Under the pieces are notes generated by a model. It was not told the origin of the DNA. It searched no databases and was given only the letters and a program-made list of their open reading frames with translations. Both the position numbers and the translations under genes were made by a program. This document shows positions 1 through 10,100 of a DNA stretch of 64,000 nucleotides, piece after piece (the first letter of the stretch is position 1; every line of letters starts with the position of its first letter). Source of the stretch: Tritrichomonas musculus (lineage: Eukaryota > Parabasalia > Tritrichomonadida > Tritrichomonadidae); the NCBI GenBank assembly GCA_039105265.1, contig JAPFFF010000003.1, forward strand, positions 6,386,001-6,450,000. The letters run 5' to 3'.

Positions 1-524
1 ATGACATCAAAATTAATTTACTTTGTTGATTAAATTTATTTTCTTGATTTTAAATTTTAACTTTTATATATATTTTTGCGCATCAACCAATATTTTTTTA
101 TTTTATTATTATACTAAATTCAACTTAAATTATACTTTTCATTAAGACAAATTTGATAATGACAACAACTTTATTAAATAAAAAGGCATTAATTAATTTT
201 AATGAGTTAAAAACTTATTTCAAGCAAATAATTAATAATTCACAAAGTTCGAATGATATTTTTTAAAATTAAATTATTCTTAAAATAAAGATTTTATTTT
301 AATGTTTGAGAGATATTTATTTAAAATTTATGATTTATTCACAATTTTAAATATCCACATTTCAATTTTTTATATTGATATTTCTCAAAATAATGAAGCA
401 TTGAATAATAAACAAATTTTAATTTGAAAAATAAATCAATATTTGAAATTATAATATAAAATTCTCAGAAATCCTCTATTAGATAAGAATCATTTCATTT
501 TTATTTATTCAGAATTAATAACAA
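1..524. other. Upstream non-coding region
   Basis: This AT-rich stretch has no convincing reading frame on either strand. It is the 5' flank of the CH-domain gene. Apart from the initiator-like motifs just before the ATG, I see no structure. Confidence 0.6.
490..499 (+). promoter_or_regulatory. Initiator-like TCATT pair before the CH-domain gene
   Basis: Two overlapping-spaced TCATT motifs lie 26-35 bases before the ATG. Trichomonads are known to start transcription at an initiator of the form TCA+1Py(T/A) a short way upstream of the start codon, and this fits. Transcription was not observed; this is a motif match. Confidence 0.35.
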
Positions 525-2738
525 ATGTCAGGTCTAACAAAAGTTGATGACCAGTGGATTCCTCTTCAAATCAAGGTTTTCACAAGATGGGTAAATACGC
601 AATTAAAGGGTGTTAGCGATCATGAATTAAACGATATTACAAAAGATTTATCAGATGGTGTTCAATTGGTTGAACTTGCAAAAGTTCTAACCCAAAAAGA
701 GACTCCACGAAATTGGAATAAAGCCCCAGTCAGGAATTTCGATAAAGTTGAAAATTGTGATTTAGCTATTGAAATGTTTGAAGCTGATGATGTTCAATTT
801 GTTGGAATTTCTGGAAAGGATGTAAATGATAATAACGAAAAACTTATCCTTGGTCTAATTTGGTCACTTATTCTTAAATATTCTATCAGCAAATCTGTTC
901 AAGATAAGAATGGAGCAGCTGATGGCCAAACTGCCACAAATTCAAAGAGTAACAAAGAAGCTTTACTTTCATGGGCAAATGATCGTGTTGATAAATATCC
1001 AAATATGAAAGATTTCAAATCATACGATATGTCAATGTGCGCATTATTAGATTCATATGTTCCAAACAGGATTAAATATGATCAACTTGATCCAAATGAT
1101 ACAGAAAAGAACGCCAAACTTGCAACAGATGTCATGAATGAACTTGGAATTCCAGTTTACGTTTATCCAGAAGATGTTGTTAAGAATGGCAACGCAGTTG
1201 ACCAGAAGACACTTTTAACACAACTTTCATCAGCCAAAGTTGTTTTAGATAATCTTCCACCAGAAGTCAAAGATCGCGGAGTTGATGAAGAAGCCGAACG
1301 TATAGCTAAACAAAAAGAAGAAGAAGAAAGACTCGCTAAAGAAAAGGCTGAAGCTGAACGTTTAGCCAAAGAGAAAGAAGAAGCTGAAAGACGTGCTAGA
1401 GAAAAAGCCGAAGCAGAAAGAATTGCCAGAGAAAAAGAAGAAGCCGAACGTTTAGCCAAACAAAAGGAAGAAGAAGAAAGACTTGCTAGAGAAAAGGCAG
1501 AAGCAGAACGCTTAGCCAAAGAGAAGGAAGAAGCTGAACGTTTAGCTAGACAAAAGGCAGCAGCTGACGAAAGAGACAAAGCTAAACAAGAACAATTAGC
1601 CAGCTTAAGACAATTGATTTCCCAATTACAACATAATCTTTCTGATGTTCAAAATCAAGTTTCTGAAACCAACAACAAAGTTGATGAAGCTAACAAGAAA
1701 GTTGAAGAACTTTCTGCATCTAACAAATCATTGAAGAAAGATAACAGATGTCTTAAATATGAAGTTAAGAAACTTGAAGAAGAAGCTGAAAATCCAACAA
1801 AAAATGTTACTGTCAATAATGTTAATATTGATCAAGTTAAAAAAGATGTCGAAAATACAAAGAATTCAGCATCATCACTTCAAAGTGAAAATGAACACTT
1901 GAAACAAACAATTCACGATCTCAAATCAAATATTGGATGCCTCAAATTTGAAGTTAAAAAACTAAAGAACAATGCTGCACAACCAGCTGTTGCTGAACGA
2001 GCAATCACAGTCAATGATATCAATGTCAATCAGATCAAGAACGATGTTGAGAATTCAAAGAACTCTACATCTACTCTTCAAAATGAGAATGAACAATTGA
2101 AACAAACAATCCAACAAATGGATTCTAAAATCCAAGAATTATCATCACAGATTCAGTCAATTCAAAACACAACTATTCCTGTTCCAGACGATTTTGTTCA
2201 AAAGATCAATGAAGCTCAAGAACAATCAGTCAAAGCAGGTGAATATGCAAATGAAGCTGGTAGAAGTATTGATGATATTAAGAAACAATCAGACGATGTC
2301 AACAGTCAAGTTCAAAATTTGGTTGTTCTTAATGACACAATGAACAAGGATATGAAATGCATGAAACATGAAGTTAAGAAACTTAAGGATGCTTCCGAAA
2401 ATGAAGAACCAAAAGTCGAGGAAGTTCCTGTTCCGGCTCCAATTCCAGATGATCTTCTTGATCGTGTTGATGATGCCAAGAATAAATCAAATCAGGCCAA
2501 CGAGCATGCTGGACTTGCTGATACACGTACAACACGCGCCAACGATAAAGCAGACAGTTCAAGCTCTAAGGCAGAAGAAGCTAATCACAAAGCTGATTTG
2601 CTCAAGATTGAAAACGACAAACTTAGAACTGATATTAGATGCCTTAAATATGAAATTAGGAAGATGAAAGACCAATTAGAAAAAGATGGTCAACAGAACA
2701 ATTCAGAAGTCGTTAAAAATAATAATATCATGAATTAA
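525..2738 (+). CDS. Tandem CH-domain, coiled-coil actin-binding protein
   Basis: The 737-residue product begins with two calponin-homology domains (about residues 10-122 and 143-240), the arrangement used by alpha-actinin and fimbrin relatives to bind F-actin. Residues 256-350 are a run of charged KEEAERLAKEK-type repeats, predicted as a long single alpha helix or coiled coil. The rest is coiled coil in which a cassette ending CLKYEVKKL recurs four times (near residues 406, 470, 610 and 704). No spectrin repeats or EF hands are visible, so it is not a classical alpha-actinin. It probably cross-links or tethers the actin cortex; trichomonads have several such proteins. The ATG is the first in frame and follows TCA initiator motifs. 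It converges with the palmitoyltransferase gene. Confidence 0.85.
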   Translation: MSGLTKVDDQWIPLQIKVFTRWVNTQLKGVSDHELNDITKDLSDGVQLVELAKVLTQKETPRNWNKAPVRNFDKVENCDLAIEMFEADDVQFVGISGKDVNDNNEKLILGLIWSLILKYSISKSVQDKNGAADGQTATNSKSNKEALLSWANDRVDKYPNMKDFKSYDMSMCALLDSYVPNRIKYDQLDPNDTEKNAKLATDVMNELGIPVYVYPEDVVKNGNAVDQKTLLTQLSSAKVVLDNLPPEVKDRGVDEEAERIAKQKEEEERLAKEKAEAERLAKEKEEAERRAREKAEAERIAREKEEAERLAKQKEEEERLAREKAEAERLAKEKEEAERLARQKAAADERDKAKQEQLASLRQLISQLQHNLSDVQNQVSETNNKVDEANKKVEELSASNKSLKKDNRCLKYEVKKLEEEAENPTKNVTVNNVNIDQVKKDVENTKNSASSLQSENEHLKQTIHDLKSNIGCLKFEVKKLKNNAAQPAVAERAITVNDINVNQIKNDVENSKNSTSTLQNENEQLKQTIQQMDSKIQELSSQIQSIQNTTIPVPDDFVQKINEAQEQSVKAGEYANEAGRSIDDIKKQSDDVNSQVQNLVVLNDTMNKDMKCMKHEVKKLKDASENEEPKVEEVPVPAPIPDDLLDRVDDAKNKSNQANEHAGLADTRTTRANDKADSSSSKAEEANHKADLLKIENDKLRTDIRCLKYEIRKMKDQLEKDGQQNNSEVVKNNNIMN

Positions 2739-3018
2739 GCATAGATATCATGAATTTTATATAGAAATAAAATAGATCTTTATTTCTTTTAATTTTATCC
2801 TCTCTTTTTAACTTTTTTATATTTTTTTTTTTTTTTTTTTTTTTTTGAATTTTGTAGATTGATATTTGAAGAATATAAAAAATACGATATTCAACTAGAT
2901 ATATAAATTTTTTAATTACTAACATCCTTTTTTTGAATAATTTGTTACATATACTAAGAATTCTCCAATTTGTTCAAATGAGTCTTCTTATTCCGATTTG
3001 TAAAGTATTGAAATTATA

Positions 3019-4041
3019 TTATTCAACTTGTTGAAACAGAACTTCATGATTATCCTCATTTGATATGTGTAAATCATAATTAGTATCATTGTTATCAATA
3101 TATGAATTCTGTATTGCGTATTCTGGTGTAACCCATTCAAATCCACACATATCAGTAATCTTTGGCCACCACAATCTTAATTTACCATCACCATAAACTT
3201 GATAAATATTTTCTTCTTCGCCAAGATCGTATGGATTGTAATTTTGATTCTTTGGTGGAAAAATCAATTCAAAAGTTGTTGAATTTTGTTTCACTTTTTG
3301 AAAGGAGTCACTAATGAAGGAATAAAAAAGGGAAAACAAAAGAATCGTTAAAATATCGAAAATAAAAAGTGTTGTCAATTCTTTGTATCCTTTAATTAAA
3401 AAGGAATCGAAGAAAGTTCTTTTATGTATTAAAACGGTTTTAACATCAAAATTGTGATGATTACTCAATTTATAGATTCCCTTAAATAAAAGTGAAAACG
3501 CAAAGATAAAACTCAATACGATTATGTCAAAGAATAAAGAAAGTGTTGCCCAATGACAAGCAACATAAAATGGCTGTTGATTTCGAAGTGAAACACATTT
3601 TCCAATAATAACGCAATGATGATCTAATTTCAAATGGCACCTGCCACAAGTCGAGCAGTGATGGCAGCGTGGTGGTTTGGGTAATCCACATTTATCGCAT
3701 TTTGGAAGAGTAGAAATGAATTCTGGTGAGAGAAACATTGAATATTTTTCTTGGTAATCTTTTGAATTTAAAATAAAATTTGTAGAACCTGGATCTATAA
3801 CTGCAGAATAAATTAAAGTAGAATTTGCAATAAACCATGATGTAAAAATTATAAAAATTAAAATAAAGCCAAAAAATATTGAGAAAATAGAATCTGTTGA
3901 AAATAATGGCGAAATAGCAATATTATAAACTGAATAAGTGACAGCGCCTGAAGAAATAAAAACGGTCGAAGGACCTGCAATAACCATAAAATAATAATAA
4001 AGTTTTGTTCTTAAAGATCTATCATCTTTAATTTTTTTCAT
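3019..4041 (-). CDS. DHHC-type protein S-palmitoyltransferase
   Basis: The 340-residue protein has the cysteine-rich DHHC domain at about residues 113-163, with paired zinc-binding cysteines (CDKCGLPKPPRCHHC) and the catalytic tetrad DHHC at 140-143. Four hydrophobic segments (about 15-38, 50-80, 166-190 and 222-245) place the domain on the cytosolic side between spans 2 and 3, as in the family. The usual PWVGNC after the tetrad reads VIIGKC, a mild departure. The enzyme transfers palmitate from acyl-CoA to cysteines, typically at Golgi, ER or plasma membrane. The short tail (about 90 residues) has no ankyrin repeats. The nearby ARF-like GTPase with Cys3/Cys7 is a conceivable substrate, but that is only inference. 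Confidence 0.9.
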   Translation of the reverse strand: MKKIKDDRSLRTKLYYYFMVIAGPSTVFISSGAVTYSVYNIAISPLFSTDSIFSIFFGFILIFIIFTSWFIANSTLIYSAVIDPGSTNFILNSKDYQEKYSMFLSPEFISTLPKCDKCGLPKPPRCHHCSTCGRCHLKLDHHCVIIGKCVSLRNQQPFYVACHWATLSLFFDIIVLSFIFAFSLLFKGIYKLSNHHNFDVKTVLIHKRTFFDSFLIKGYKELTTLFIFDILTILLFSLFYSFISDSFQKVKQNSTTFELIFPPKNQNYNPYDLGEEENIYQVYGDGKLRLWWPKITDMCGFEWVTPEYAIQNSYIDNNDTNYDLHISNEDNHEVLFQQVE

Positions 4042-4213
4042 TCAACATAAGTCCATTCAAATTTTAACGATCATCAATGGTGTAGAATTTAGAAGATTTT
4101 ATTTCATCAATATTTAGAAAATAAAAATAAAATAATATTTCGCACAGACAAATTTTATTTAAACTATTTTCTTCAAACTGAAAACCATTTTTAATATATT
4201 ATAATATGAATAA

Positions 4214-5944
4214 TCACTTTTCTTCAGCCTCATTTTCATTCTCTTGTTCCTGCTCTTGGTCTTGTTCTTTCGGTTTTCCTTTATTTTCTTTTGGCTTTTC
4301 TTCTTTTTCTTGATCAAGCTTAAGAGGAGGTAGGTTCAAAGTCATAATGTCCAAATCTTTCAAGTCATCTTTCTTCATTCTTGATGATGGCAAATTGGCT
4401 CTTCTCTGAGATGTGGCTGCTGTATTTTCAACTCTCTGTAGCATTGATGCATTCCATATTTTTTCTGGATCGTTAGCAACAGCTGCTTTTGAATTTATCT
4501 TTTTTTCTCTGAATTCGAAAGCTACTCTTCTTCGTTGACGATCTCCTTTTAATTTAATGAAAGCATTTTCGCATTGTAAATCAAAATTTTCTAATTCTGA
4601 TTTTTGCTTCTCTTTAAGCATTTTAACGCTACTGTCATAGTCAAATTGATATCTTTTGCTGTTTGCTTCTTCCTCTTGCTTTGCTTTTTGATTAATCAAA
4701 TTGTTAACTGATTCGGCTTCTTTAAATCGATTTTGGCAAAGTAGCAATGTGTGTTGCTTTCGAAGCTGTGTAAGTTGAACGCTTTGTTTATTGTATTGTC
4801 GAAGCATCCAATCTGATGTCCACTTTTGGCGGTGTTGTTCTCTCTCTTCTTTTTGCTCAGAAAGTAAAACATCTCGTTTTGCTTTTTGTTTTTCTTTAAG
4901 ATCATCATAAAGCTGCTGAGTTTGAGCATCATAATTTTTGAAATCATTTTCAAATTTGGATTTTTCATCTTCGAAATTTTTCTTGTAATCTTCTGCATAA
5001 GCATTCATTTGTGTATTTTTCTGGCAATTTTCTACCCATTTAATTGCATCTGCCATTCGATCTCCTTCTTTGTAGTTATGATTAATTGCATATTTTTTAC
5101 GTTTTTCTGTAAGCTCAAAGAGAATATCAGCATAAGTTTCATCAGGAAGGTTTAAGATTGGTTCCTTATTTAGCGCTTTCTTAACATATTGCTGAACTTC
5201 TTCACTAGGAGCATGAGAAGATGATGTTGTATTGTTCAATGGGGGTAAAGAATCATCGCTGCGAGTAGATTTTTTGGGGCTTGTTGTTTGAGATAAATTG
5301 GTATTTTTTTTCGCTCTAGGAGATTTATTTCCTTCACGAGGAGATTTTGGACTGCGAGGAGAATTTTCATTACGAGGAGATGTCGTTGAACTAAATGATT
5401 TATTTCCATTATTTCTACGAGGTGAAGATCCCTGTGTATTTGCTGAATAAGGAACATCAAGATGATAAATAGGTTCGGAAAGATCAAGATGATCAGGTCT
5501 ATCAGGGTACCTTCGACGTTTTTTGCCATGCTTAGATTTCTTTTGAGACTTACTCTCTTCGTCCTCAGAGTAATAATATTCGTAATCATATTCGTAAGTA
5601 TATTCGTTTTCTCCTTCTTTTTTTTCTTCTTCTTCATTAGGCTTTGATTCATCTTCTTCCTCACCTGATTTCTTTTCTTTGCCTTCTTCTTCTTCTTCAG
5701 GATTCGCGTTTTCTTTGGGTTTTTTAACCTTCTTTCTAATTCGTCTTTTTTTCTTAACTCTTTCATGATTAGATTTGGCTTCTTCTTCTTCACCTCCGCC
5801 ACCTAAAAGATTATTTGCTGCTTCTTGTGTAGCATCAAGAATTCCTTGAGATTCGCCTTCGTTTTCGTTTTGATTACCTTCTTCTTCATTACCTTCATCA
5901 TTTTGTTGTGGTTCTTCGCCTTCAACTTCCTCTTTTTCACTCAT
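4214..5944 (-). CDS. Acidic, SPR-rich coiled-coil protein, function unknown
   Basis: The 576-residue protein falls into three parts. Residues 1-150 are very acidic with basic KKKRRIRKK islands and a YEYDYEYYYSED patch. Residues 165-235 carry repeated SPR/SPK sites, likely phosphorylated. Residues 245-515 are a conserved-looking charged helical region with motifs such as LRKQHTLLLCQNRFKEAESVN (first part of it) and many K/E heptads. The tail is again K/E/Q-rich. I do not recognise a named family; similar coiled-coil proteins are multiplied in trichomonads, which suggests a cytoskeletal role, but nothing here proves it. The start ATG lies 18 bases after a TCATT initiator-like motif. Confidence 0.75.
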   Translation of the reverse strand: MSEKEEVEGEEPQQNDEGNEEEGNQNENEGESQGILDATQEAANNLLGGGGEEEEAKSNHERVKKKRRIRKKVKKPKENANPEEEEEGKEKKSGEEEDESKPNEEEEKKEGENEYTYEYDYEYYYSEDEESKSQKKSKHGKKRRRYPDRPDHLDLSEPIYHLDVPYSANTQGSSPRRNNGNKSFSSTTSPRNENSPRSPKSPREGNKSPRAKKNTNLSQTTSPKKSTRSDDSLPPLNNTTSSSHAPSEEVQQYVKKALNKEPILNLPDETYADILFELTEKRKKYAINHNYKEGDRMADAIKWVENCQKNTQMNAYAEDYKKNFEDEKSKFENDFKNYDAQTQQLYDDLKEKQKAKRDVLLSEQKEEREQHRQKWTSDWMLRQYNKQSVQLTQLRKQHTLLLCQNRFKEAESVNNLINQKAKQEEEANSKRYQFDYDSSVKMLKEKQKSELENFDLQCENAFIKLKGDRQRRRVAFEFREKKINSKAAVANDPEKIWNASMLQRVENTAATSQRRANLPSSRMKKDDLKDLDIMTLNLPPLKLDQEKEEKPKENKGKPKEQDQEQEQENENEAEEK

Positions 5945-5960
5945 ATTTTTTTTTATTTAA

Positions 5961-5965
5961 AATGA
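5961..5965 (-). promoter_or_regulatory. Initiator-like TCATT
   Basis: Read on the minus strand, CCTCATTTTA lies about 20 bases before the ATG at 5944 and fits the trichomonad TCA+1Py(T/A) initiator. Motif match only. Confidence 0.35.
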
Positions 5966-6125
5966 GGAAAAGAAACGGATCTTATCATTTTGAATGACAG
6001 GTGGTTACATTTTATATAAATTCATATGAAAAAAAAAATAGATTCTTCTGACTTTAATCTTTGTTGAATTAAAAATCAATATATATACATATAAAGGAAA
6101 AGAACAGTTTAAATATTAACAAAAT

Positions 6126-6782
6126 CTATATTTTGGATCTAATGCTATGTATGACTCTAAAGCCTAAAGAACATGAAAATATAAACAAAAGTAAAATTCC
6201 GAAATGAATTACAAAAACAAGTGGAAATTTCCTGAATATGATAAGAACTGCAAAGAAAGCAGATAGCCATCCTGATATTGTAAGAAGAGTAAAATTATCT
6301 AATATTCTGGAATCTATATTGATTGCTCCTCTAGTAATATCGATATAATTAAGTAGTCCTTGAAAATATTGATCTTCTAAAATATTCTTATTACAGATTG
6401 AAACGGAAATTGAATCTAAGTCTATTTCTTTCTGATTTTTATTTTTATTTTTGTTATTAGTTTGCAGTTCCGTTTTTATTGTAATTTGAGTTGGCTTCAA
6501 AGTGCTTGTTACAGGAATATTTGGAAAAAGGAAATCAATGAAGCTTGATGGTAGAAATTGAAAGCAGAATAATATGAATAATATATTTAATAAATAAATA
6601 GCTGCCCTTAAATTGAAATCGTTGAAAAAATGTGATAAATAAAAATTGGATTGCAGAAAAAGCACGACTAAGATGAGGCCTATTATTGATTGAGGCTGGA
6701 AAAAACGAAGGAACTTTAGTGCAATTGACACCTTTTGAGGTATTTCAACATTTGCTGGTTGAGATTCATTATTTTTCACCAT
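6126..6782 (-). CDS. Four-span membrane protein, possibly reticulon-like
   Basis: The 218-residue product has two hydrophobic hairpins (about 31-50 with 59-80, and 163-183 with 188-207) separated by a polar, Asn/Lys-rich loop of about 80 residues, and short cytosolic ends finishing RSKI. That layout recalls the reticulon-homology domain, which bends ER membrane, and also PRA1-type proteins, but no diagnostic residues convinced me. No signal peptide is visible. A TCATT initiator-like motif at 6800-6804 lies about 20 bases upstream. Treat it as an uncharacterised membrane protein. Confidence 0.6.
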   Translation of the reverse strand: MVKNNESQPANVEIPQKVSIALKFLRFFQPQSIIGLILVVLFLQSNFYLSHFFNDFNLRAAIYLLNILFILFCFQFLPSSFIDFLFPNIPVTSTLKPTQITIKTELQTNNKNKNKNQKEIDLDSISVSICNKNILEDQYFQGLLNYIDITRGAINIDSRILDNFTLLTISGWLSAFFAVLIIFRKFPLVFVIHFGILLLFIFSCSLGFRVIHSIRSKI

Positions 6783-7135
6783 GACGAAAAAAAAAAAAAA
6801 ATGATAAATAAAATAAAAATGAAAAAAATTAACAAAAAATCAATTGAATATATTATCTTTTTCAATTAGTTTTTTTTATTTTAAAATATAACCGAAAATA
6901 AATTTTTCAATTTTGAATGGTTGAAATAATAAAATTTATAATAAATTGCAGAAAAAGTTAATCTCTTTTCGTTATTTTATTTAAAAAGTGAAAATTTTTA
7001 CTATAAATGGAGTAGTTTTCAAACGATATATCTTAATAAATAAATAAATAATATTATTTTTAAGCATTTATAAAAGTTTATTTATTTACATGAATTAGTT
7101 TAAACAAATATTTAAAACAATAAATGATAAAAATA
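6783..7135. other. Intergenic spacer with initiator-like motif
   Basis: This 353-base AT-rich spacer separates the HECT ligase end from the membrane-protein start. It contains the TCATT motif at 6800-6804 (minus strand) and no gene. Confidence 0.5.
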
Positions 7136-10100
7136 TTAACTATTTTCAAATGTTCCTGTTTCATTGATAGCCATTTGAAATGCTCTATACATATTCTCAG
7201 AACTAGAAAATGAGGGTAGATGAAGATTAAAAAAGCATGTTGATGCTGTTGGAAGATAACGATCAACAGTAAATCCCATGGAATCCACCCTAAGTCCTTC
7301 ATTACTAATTGAAGTTAGGCCAGTTGCGAAATGAAGGAGCTTTTTTCTTTCTTCATTAGTCATTCTTTGTACAACTTCCCAGAAATATCTTTTTTGCAAC
7401 AAAGAAACGCCACTGAAAGTTGTTACTCTCTTCAAATCATTCACGGTGATTATTCTTTCGCCACAGGCGAGGTATTCTATAAGCGATGGAGTTGCAAAAG
7501 GAGGAGGATTAAAGTTTAAATTATTCCAAAATCCATATCGAACTCTCTCAAGAGGTATTTCCAATTCATTAAGGCGAGATTCATTACATACAGCGATAAA
7601 TCTTTCGCAATTAGATCTGGAAAGGTTTCTTAAATTGGAGCTGAAACCAGATCGTCTATCAAAAGTAATCTGATTGCCCCTCAAATTCAACACAGAAACC
7701 GACGACATTGAATTTTCGAACTCTTCATCAGTCATTTCATTAGCAGCACGAAGTAAATTTGAGGTCAAAACTTTATATGATTTGTCAATTTCATAAACGT
7801 CTTCAATTTTAAGTCTACCGTCAATTAAAAACTTCCAAAAAAGTGGTGGAAATAGAAGGTCTGGCTGTTTCATTCCGGATCTTAGTCCCATTGCAATTAG
7901 AGCGCCTATTGCCTGATAATATCTGTCACTTTTACTGATAATTGGGGCAGGGGAAGGAACGATACATTCTTGATATTTTCCTTCATGATTTCTTCCGTTT
8001 GGAGTCCGTATGAAGAGACCTATACGGGGCTCAATAATATCAGCAATGAGCTCGCTTGAAAAGTCACGCATGAGGCCGCCTGCATCAATTCCTCTTTCAT
8101 TCAAATAGCGAACGCTAAACGGTCTTTCTTTATTTCTGAAGTTATTTGGTCGCTTCATATAAACTTTAGTAAATTGGCCGATTAATGATTTGGATATGTC
8201 AGATGATATTCCGTTTCGTACGTCAAGTCCACTTTGTCGATCAATTTTTAAAGATTCGACCGATGAAGTGCAGTGATTGTCGACTTCTTCCATGAACTTT
8301 GTTGATAGGAAATGAAGTGACAAAAACCGCTTCAAATTATCGTCACCTAAGACGTCCATCAATGACACGTCATTAACGATGAGATAGTTGAATGCGATGA
8401 GATAAATAGCACGGAGATAGTTCATGTGTGCGCGATGATTCATGTTGTTTAATGAGCAAATAATTGAAAGTGACGGACGAGTGAGAATTGTTGAGTCAAC
8501 AAAAAATGACAAAGGAACGGTTTTTAAGATTTGTTGATCGTCATCTGCACTGTAATTCTGACACCATTCGTTGAGGTCAATGCTAAAGAACGATCTGCAA
8601 TCATACGTCAATTGCGCAGCTATTTGTTTCTTATTTTCAAAACAACTCGTGTGAACAACAAAGTTGTGTTGTGATAAGTTTTCATAATGAGGGAACTTAA
8701 TGAAGATTCTGTTATTCGTTGTTGAAGGTGTAACTAACAAATATGTCAAATTTGACTTAATGTCGGTTTTGACATTATTAGCTGTCATTTTCTTATAAGA
8801 ACCGTCAAAATTGCCAGTATAAGAAACATGAACTTCTTCTCGTCCGTCGATGTCAATGTCGCAAAGTTCGAATGATTTCGGTATGTATGCTGTAAAAGTG
8901 ACAGAGACAACATTTGACTCAACAAACGATAGATCACAAGGAGGATGCAATTGAAATGCTTCCGACCATTCTGACAAAATTAGATGAAATGGAAATTGTG
9001 AAGCTGTGTCTGTATTTGGCATTAAAACGCGTGAACAAATGACAAAAATCGAATTTTTTTGAACAGTCGAATTTGTCATTGATTGTGGAATTGCAAAATT
9101 TGGAAGGACAATGTTTTGAGGAACAGGTTCTGAGTCAGATATGAAATATTTCAATTCCTTTGCTTTTAAGTCTTCAAATAAGGACATTTGTTGTGTAACG
9201 AATTGAATAATTCCATTCTGTTTTAAGTGAGAAGTTGAGAATATGAAGATGTTCAGCATTGACACGTATTCTTGCGTGAATGGAATGTAATGCCTCGATG
9301 TTAGGAAAGGCAAAACAGTGTCTGAATGAGAGTAAAAGAAAGGAGAACCAGCAACAATTGAGTCAAAGACCAACTTTCTTAATTTAAGTTTCATTTCATC
9401 TTCTAAATCACGTTGAGAAAAGAGAACGAAATACTTCATTGAAATAGCAAGATGATAAAAACTATAAAAAAGTGATTCATTTGACTTATTGAAAAATGGA
9501 AGAATTCCAAAAGCAATCAATTCATCATCATTATTGTTGTTATTATTGTTGTTATTGTATCTTGAATAATGACGATAATTTGCCATGATTCTTAAAGTCT
9601 TCCCTTCAGAACATGAATAATTAACATTGTCAGTGAATGATTTAGGAAATATTAAATGATTCACTCGAATTGAAGGCATGTTATAACAACCAAATTTATA
9701 TGGAAATATAATCCATCCTGAAACATCTTCTAGATTAAAGTTCTGATAACTGTCAATGATTAATGATCTTACAGTTATTAAGTTCGTGTTTCTTTTGGTT
9801 GCAAAATGCATTGATTTGTTTTTAAAATCATTTTCAAGTTTATTGAACCATTCATTAATGAATTCTTTCTTTCCATTCTCTTGAAGATGATTGACGATCT
9901 TAGTCAATCCTGAATAATAATCATAAAGATCGGTTTTGACGCATGTTTCAAAACCATTGAATGATTCAAATTCAATTGGCGACTTGCCTTCATTCAAATT
10001 TGATAATCTGATCGGTTCAAGTAACAACAAAATGGAAGTTACAAAATTAACCAGCATTTTATTAGTTATTGAAAATTGATTCAATGATGAACAAACGTCA

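Noticed and set aside
1163-1579. 138-residue antisense frame rich in Ser/Leu/Ala
   Set aside because: It is the complement of the KEEAERLA coding repeats of the CH-domain gene and has no independent support.
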